From assembly GCA_030737835.1 (NCBI GenBank), contig CM060856.1, positions 17,711,116 through 17,775,115 on the forward strand: DNA of 64,000 nucleotides. Direction: 5' to 3'. Source of the DNA: Acorus gramineus (Eukaryota; Streptophyta; Magnoliopsida; Acorales; Acoraceae). Each line of letters opens with the position of its first letter. The stretch's first letter is position 1. Position numbers and translations under genes: made by a program. A model generated the notes under the pieces. That model saw nothing but the letters and a program-made list of their open reading frames with translations, did no database searches and was not told the DNA's origin. Of this stretch, positions 61,527 through 64,000 are shown piece after piece.

Positions 61527-63864
61527 TCAGTGTGAATCATACAAGGTGAGTTTGCGAATGAGGAACTGAAATCGAGGAACTGGATGTGACTTCGTAAAGA
61601 AATCAACAAGCTGCTCTACAGAGGAAATATGCGGAAGCGATACTGTCTTTGCAAGGTAGTGCTGACGAACGAAGTGACAGTCGATCTCAATGTGTTTGGT
61701 CCTTTCGTGAAAGACCGGATTGCTGGCTATCTGAATAGCAGACCGGTTATCACAATAAAGAGTAGTAGGACCAGTCATAGTGACTCCTAAGTCCACCAAG
61801 AGACGTCTAAGATGAACAATCTCCTTGGTGGTAATAGCCATGACGCGATACTCAGCCTCAGTGCTGGACAGGGTAACAACTTCCTGTTTCTTGCTGTGCT
61901 AAGAGATGATGGAATCTCCAAGAAATATGCAGAACCCAGTGGTAGAGCGTCTCGTGGTCGGATCTCCAACCCAATCAGCATCAGTGTAAGCTCTAAGAAC
62001 CAAAGTGGAAGTGGATGACAGATACAATGATCTAGTTATAGTACTACGTAAATATACGAGAATACGCATAAAAGCACCAAAATGTACTGATCGAGGGGTC
62101 GAGACAAATTGACTAATAATGCTAACAGCATGAGCAATGTCAGGTCTGGTGATGTAGATATACACAAGCTGACCCACAATCTGTCTGTATCTAGTAGGAT
62201 ATGGGAGAAGCTCACCATCTGTAGGACGAAGCTTCACATGAAGCTCGAGAGGAGTATCCGCACTGTGGGTATCGCAGAGGGTAACACGCTCTAAAATGTC
62301 AGCTGTATAGTTCTGTTGAGAAAGCAGGATCCCACGATCACTTTGTGCAATCTCGAGACCGAGGAAGTAGCGAAGAGTACGAAGATCTTTCATCTGAAAT
62401 TGTCGACTGAGGTGGTTCTTGACCAAAGTACGTAATACCAACGGAGTCATCTCCAGTTATAATCATGCTGTCAACATACAGAAGAAGGATTACCCGCCCC
62501 TGCGATGATGATCGCACAAACATAAAGTGGTCCTATTGGCTCTCAACAAAACCAGCTGTTAGAATAACACTGTGAAAACGCTCAAACTAGGCACGAGGGG
62601 CCTATTTCAGTCCGAATATAGCCCACCGAAAACGACAGATATGCTGAGGAGGAGTGTTGAGACCTGGAGGTGGCTGCATGTAGACAACCTCAGATAGGTC
62701 ACCGTAAAGAAACGCATTCTTCACATCCATCTGAAAGAGAGGCCAGCGACGAACAACAGCAACAGCAAGGAGAGTACGAACAGTGGTCATCTGAGCGACA
62801 GGTGCAAACGTCTCCTCATCAATACCATACTCCTGGGTGAAACCTCGAGCAACAAGACGAGCTTTATATGGTTCAATGGACCCATCAGGACAATGCTTGA
62901 TTTTGAAGATCCATTTGCAGCTAATAGGTGTAACACAATCTGGAAGGGGAACAACATCCCAAGTCTGCATCTGCTCAAATGCCTGAAATTCCTCTGCCAT
63001 GGCCTGCTTCCACTCAGGGTACTCGACTGCCTCGCGGTAAGAACGGGGCTCACAGTGGGCATGTATAGCTGTGAGATAGGCCTAAAACTGTGGAGAGTAG
63101 GTACTGACAGATGCAAAACCAAATTGATCAGGTGGTCCAGAGTCATAACTGAAGCGGGAAGGGGGGTGACGTGCACACTGAGGATAACGAGGCAAAAGAT
63201 GAGGATCCACGGCAGGAGAAGGCATGTCAGGCATGGGAGTCGGAGGACCAGCAGAAGTATCTTCAGTAGGGGCAATAGGAGACACACTGGGAGGAGAGGG
63301 TGGGTTTTCTGCAGGAGTGTCAAGTTGAGACGCAGGGGTAGGAACAGACTCTAGTGCAACAGGTAGGCCAGGAAAAGGAAGAGACGTAATAGGAGAGACT
63401 TGAACAGGAGAATGCACAGGAGAGACCTGAATGGGAGAATGCACAGGAGAAGAGGACGAAGTGGGTGAAGAAGAAAAATAGGGAACATCCTCAATAAAGA
63501 ACACATGACGAGCGATCCAAAATCGATCTTCAACAGGATCATAGCAGCGATAACCCTTGTGTTCGAAGCTAATCCCCAAGAATACACACTTTACCGACCG
63601 AGCGGCCAACTTGGTGCGTTGATGAGGAGGGAGAAGCACAAAACACGTACATCCAAATGTACGAAGTCTGCTATAATCAGGTTTGGAGGAGTAAAGGCGC
63701 TCATGAGGAGTCATACCAGAGAGGACAGAAGAGGGAGTGATATTGATAAGATGAATAGATAGAAGAGCAACCTCAGCCCAGAATGTGCTGGGGACTGAAG
63801 AAGAAAGTAAGAGGGAACGAGAAGAACCCGCAGATGGTGTTTCAAGTGAAACTTGAAGCACCAT
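61527..63864 (-). pseudogene. copia pol relic: integrase C-term, reverse transcriptase, RNase H
   Basis: 63864-63082: integrase C-terminal part (PSTFWAEVALLSIHLIN, LRTFGCTCFVLLPPHQ, VKCVFLGISFEHKGYRCYDP) and a Pro/Ser-rich linker. 63081-62605: start of RT (PISCKWIFKIK, YKARLVARGFTQ, FAPVAQMTTVRTLLAVA, QMDVKNAFLYGDL). 62600-62430: rest of the palm, with LLYVDS in place of the catalytic YVDD. 62450-61899: KDLRTLRYFLGLEIAQ, ILLSQQNYTADIL, YTDADWVGD. 61898-61527: STEAEYRVM, HLRRLL, LYCDNRSAIQIASNPVFHER, IEIDCHFVR. In-frame TAG stops occur at 63082, 62602, 62587, 62533 and 61899, plus a frameshift near 62425. It is not functional. Confidence 0.88.
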
Positions 63865-64000
63865 TCGAGGATAAGAAGAGAGACCTCATTTTGATCGGTT
63901 TAATCATCAGACATTGTTTTCTGGTAAATACAAGTCAGGAGATAAACATGGAAGCAATTTTCTTATGATCCATCAATGAAATGATCATTGAAGGGAGAAG

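Larger units (their letters stand above)
61389..63880 (-). mobile_element. Truncated, decayed Ty1/copia retrotransposon
   Basis: Minus-strand order is integrase C-terminus, linker, reverse transcriptase, RNase H, polypurine tract, LTR, which is the copia arrangement (integrase before RT). The 5' part (LTR, gag, protease, integrase core) is absent; similarity fades at about 63870-63880, before the window edge, so the element is truncated or rearranged there. Confidence 0.85.

Noticed and set aside
63505-63762. + strand frames opposite the copia integrase region
   Set aside because: Antisense shadows of the recognised minus-strand pol relic.

Overview
This is plant nuclear DNA: spliced genes with GT-AG introns and canonical plant families (COP9 signalosome subunit 1, IQD, QUA3/PMT13-type methyltransferase, eL24, lipid-transfer protein, HD-Zip), a nuclear tRNA-Val gene, and many plant transposons. 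First coding exons are strongly GC-rich while later exons and introns are AT-rich. That gradient is commoner in monocots than in eudicots, so a non-grass monocot is a possible but unproven source.

Layout. 2-9317 (+): COP9 signalosome subunit 1, six exons, N-terminus cut by the window edge, introns holding a MITE, a LINE remnant and a 62-base run of C. 9908-12682: probable solo LTR with a 5-bp target duplication. 13171-18942: an apparently complete Mutator-like transposon (MULE) with terminal inverted repeats of about 0.9 kb, a perfect 9-bp target duplication and an intact 751-aa FAR1/FHY3-type transposase gene. One base away, 18953-20881: a second, gene-less MULE-like element with its own 9-bp duplication. 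22246-23730: two smaller long-TIR elements. 24224-26285 (+): IQ67-domain protein. 26.3-32.9 kb: gene-poor, with minisatellites, a CACTA-like end, a LINE fragment and another long-TIR element. 32878-33237 (-): secreted lipid-transfer-type protein. 33.6-38 kb: repeats and an unassigned GC-rich tract. 38342-45089 (+): QUA3/PMT13-like Golgi methyltransferase, seven exons. 46558-46631 (+): tRNA-Val(AAC). 46.7-50.2 kb and 57.0-58.4 kb: related repeats built around a palindromic CAGATACATGTATCTG-type motif. 51369-54155 (-): ribosomal protein eL24, five exons, with typical ribosomal-protein promoter motifs but one non-canonical splice acceptor. 60262-61302 (+): damaged HD-Zip class IV-like fragment. 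61389-63880 (-): decayed Ty1/copia element whose LTR lies just behind the HD-Zip fragment.

The host genes are unrelated housekeeping or regulatory loci (protein turnover, calmodulin/cytoskeleton scaffolding, pectin biosynthesis, translation, surface lipid/defence) and do not form a pathway. The most interesting object is the 5.8-kb MULE: FAR1/FHY3 proteins are known as domesticated transposases, and here a FAR1-type gene still sits inside a bounded transposon. It also contains a convergent open frame ending in a hydrophobic segment that I cannot assign.
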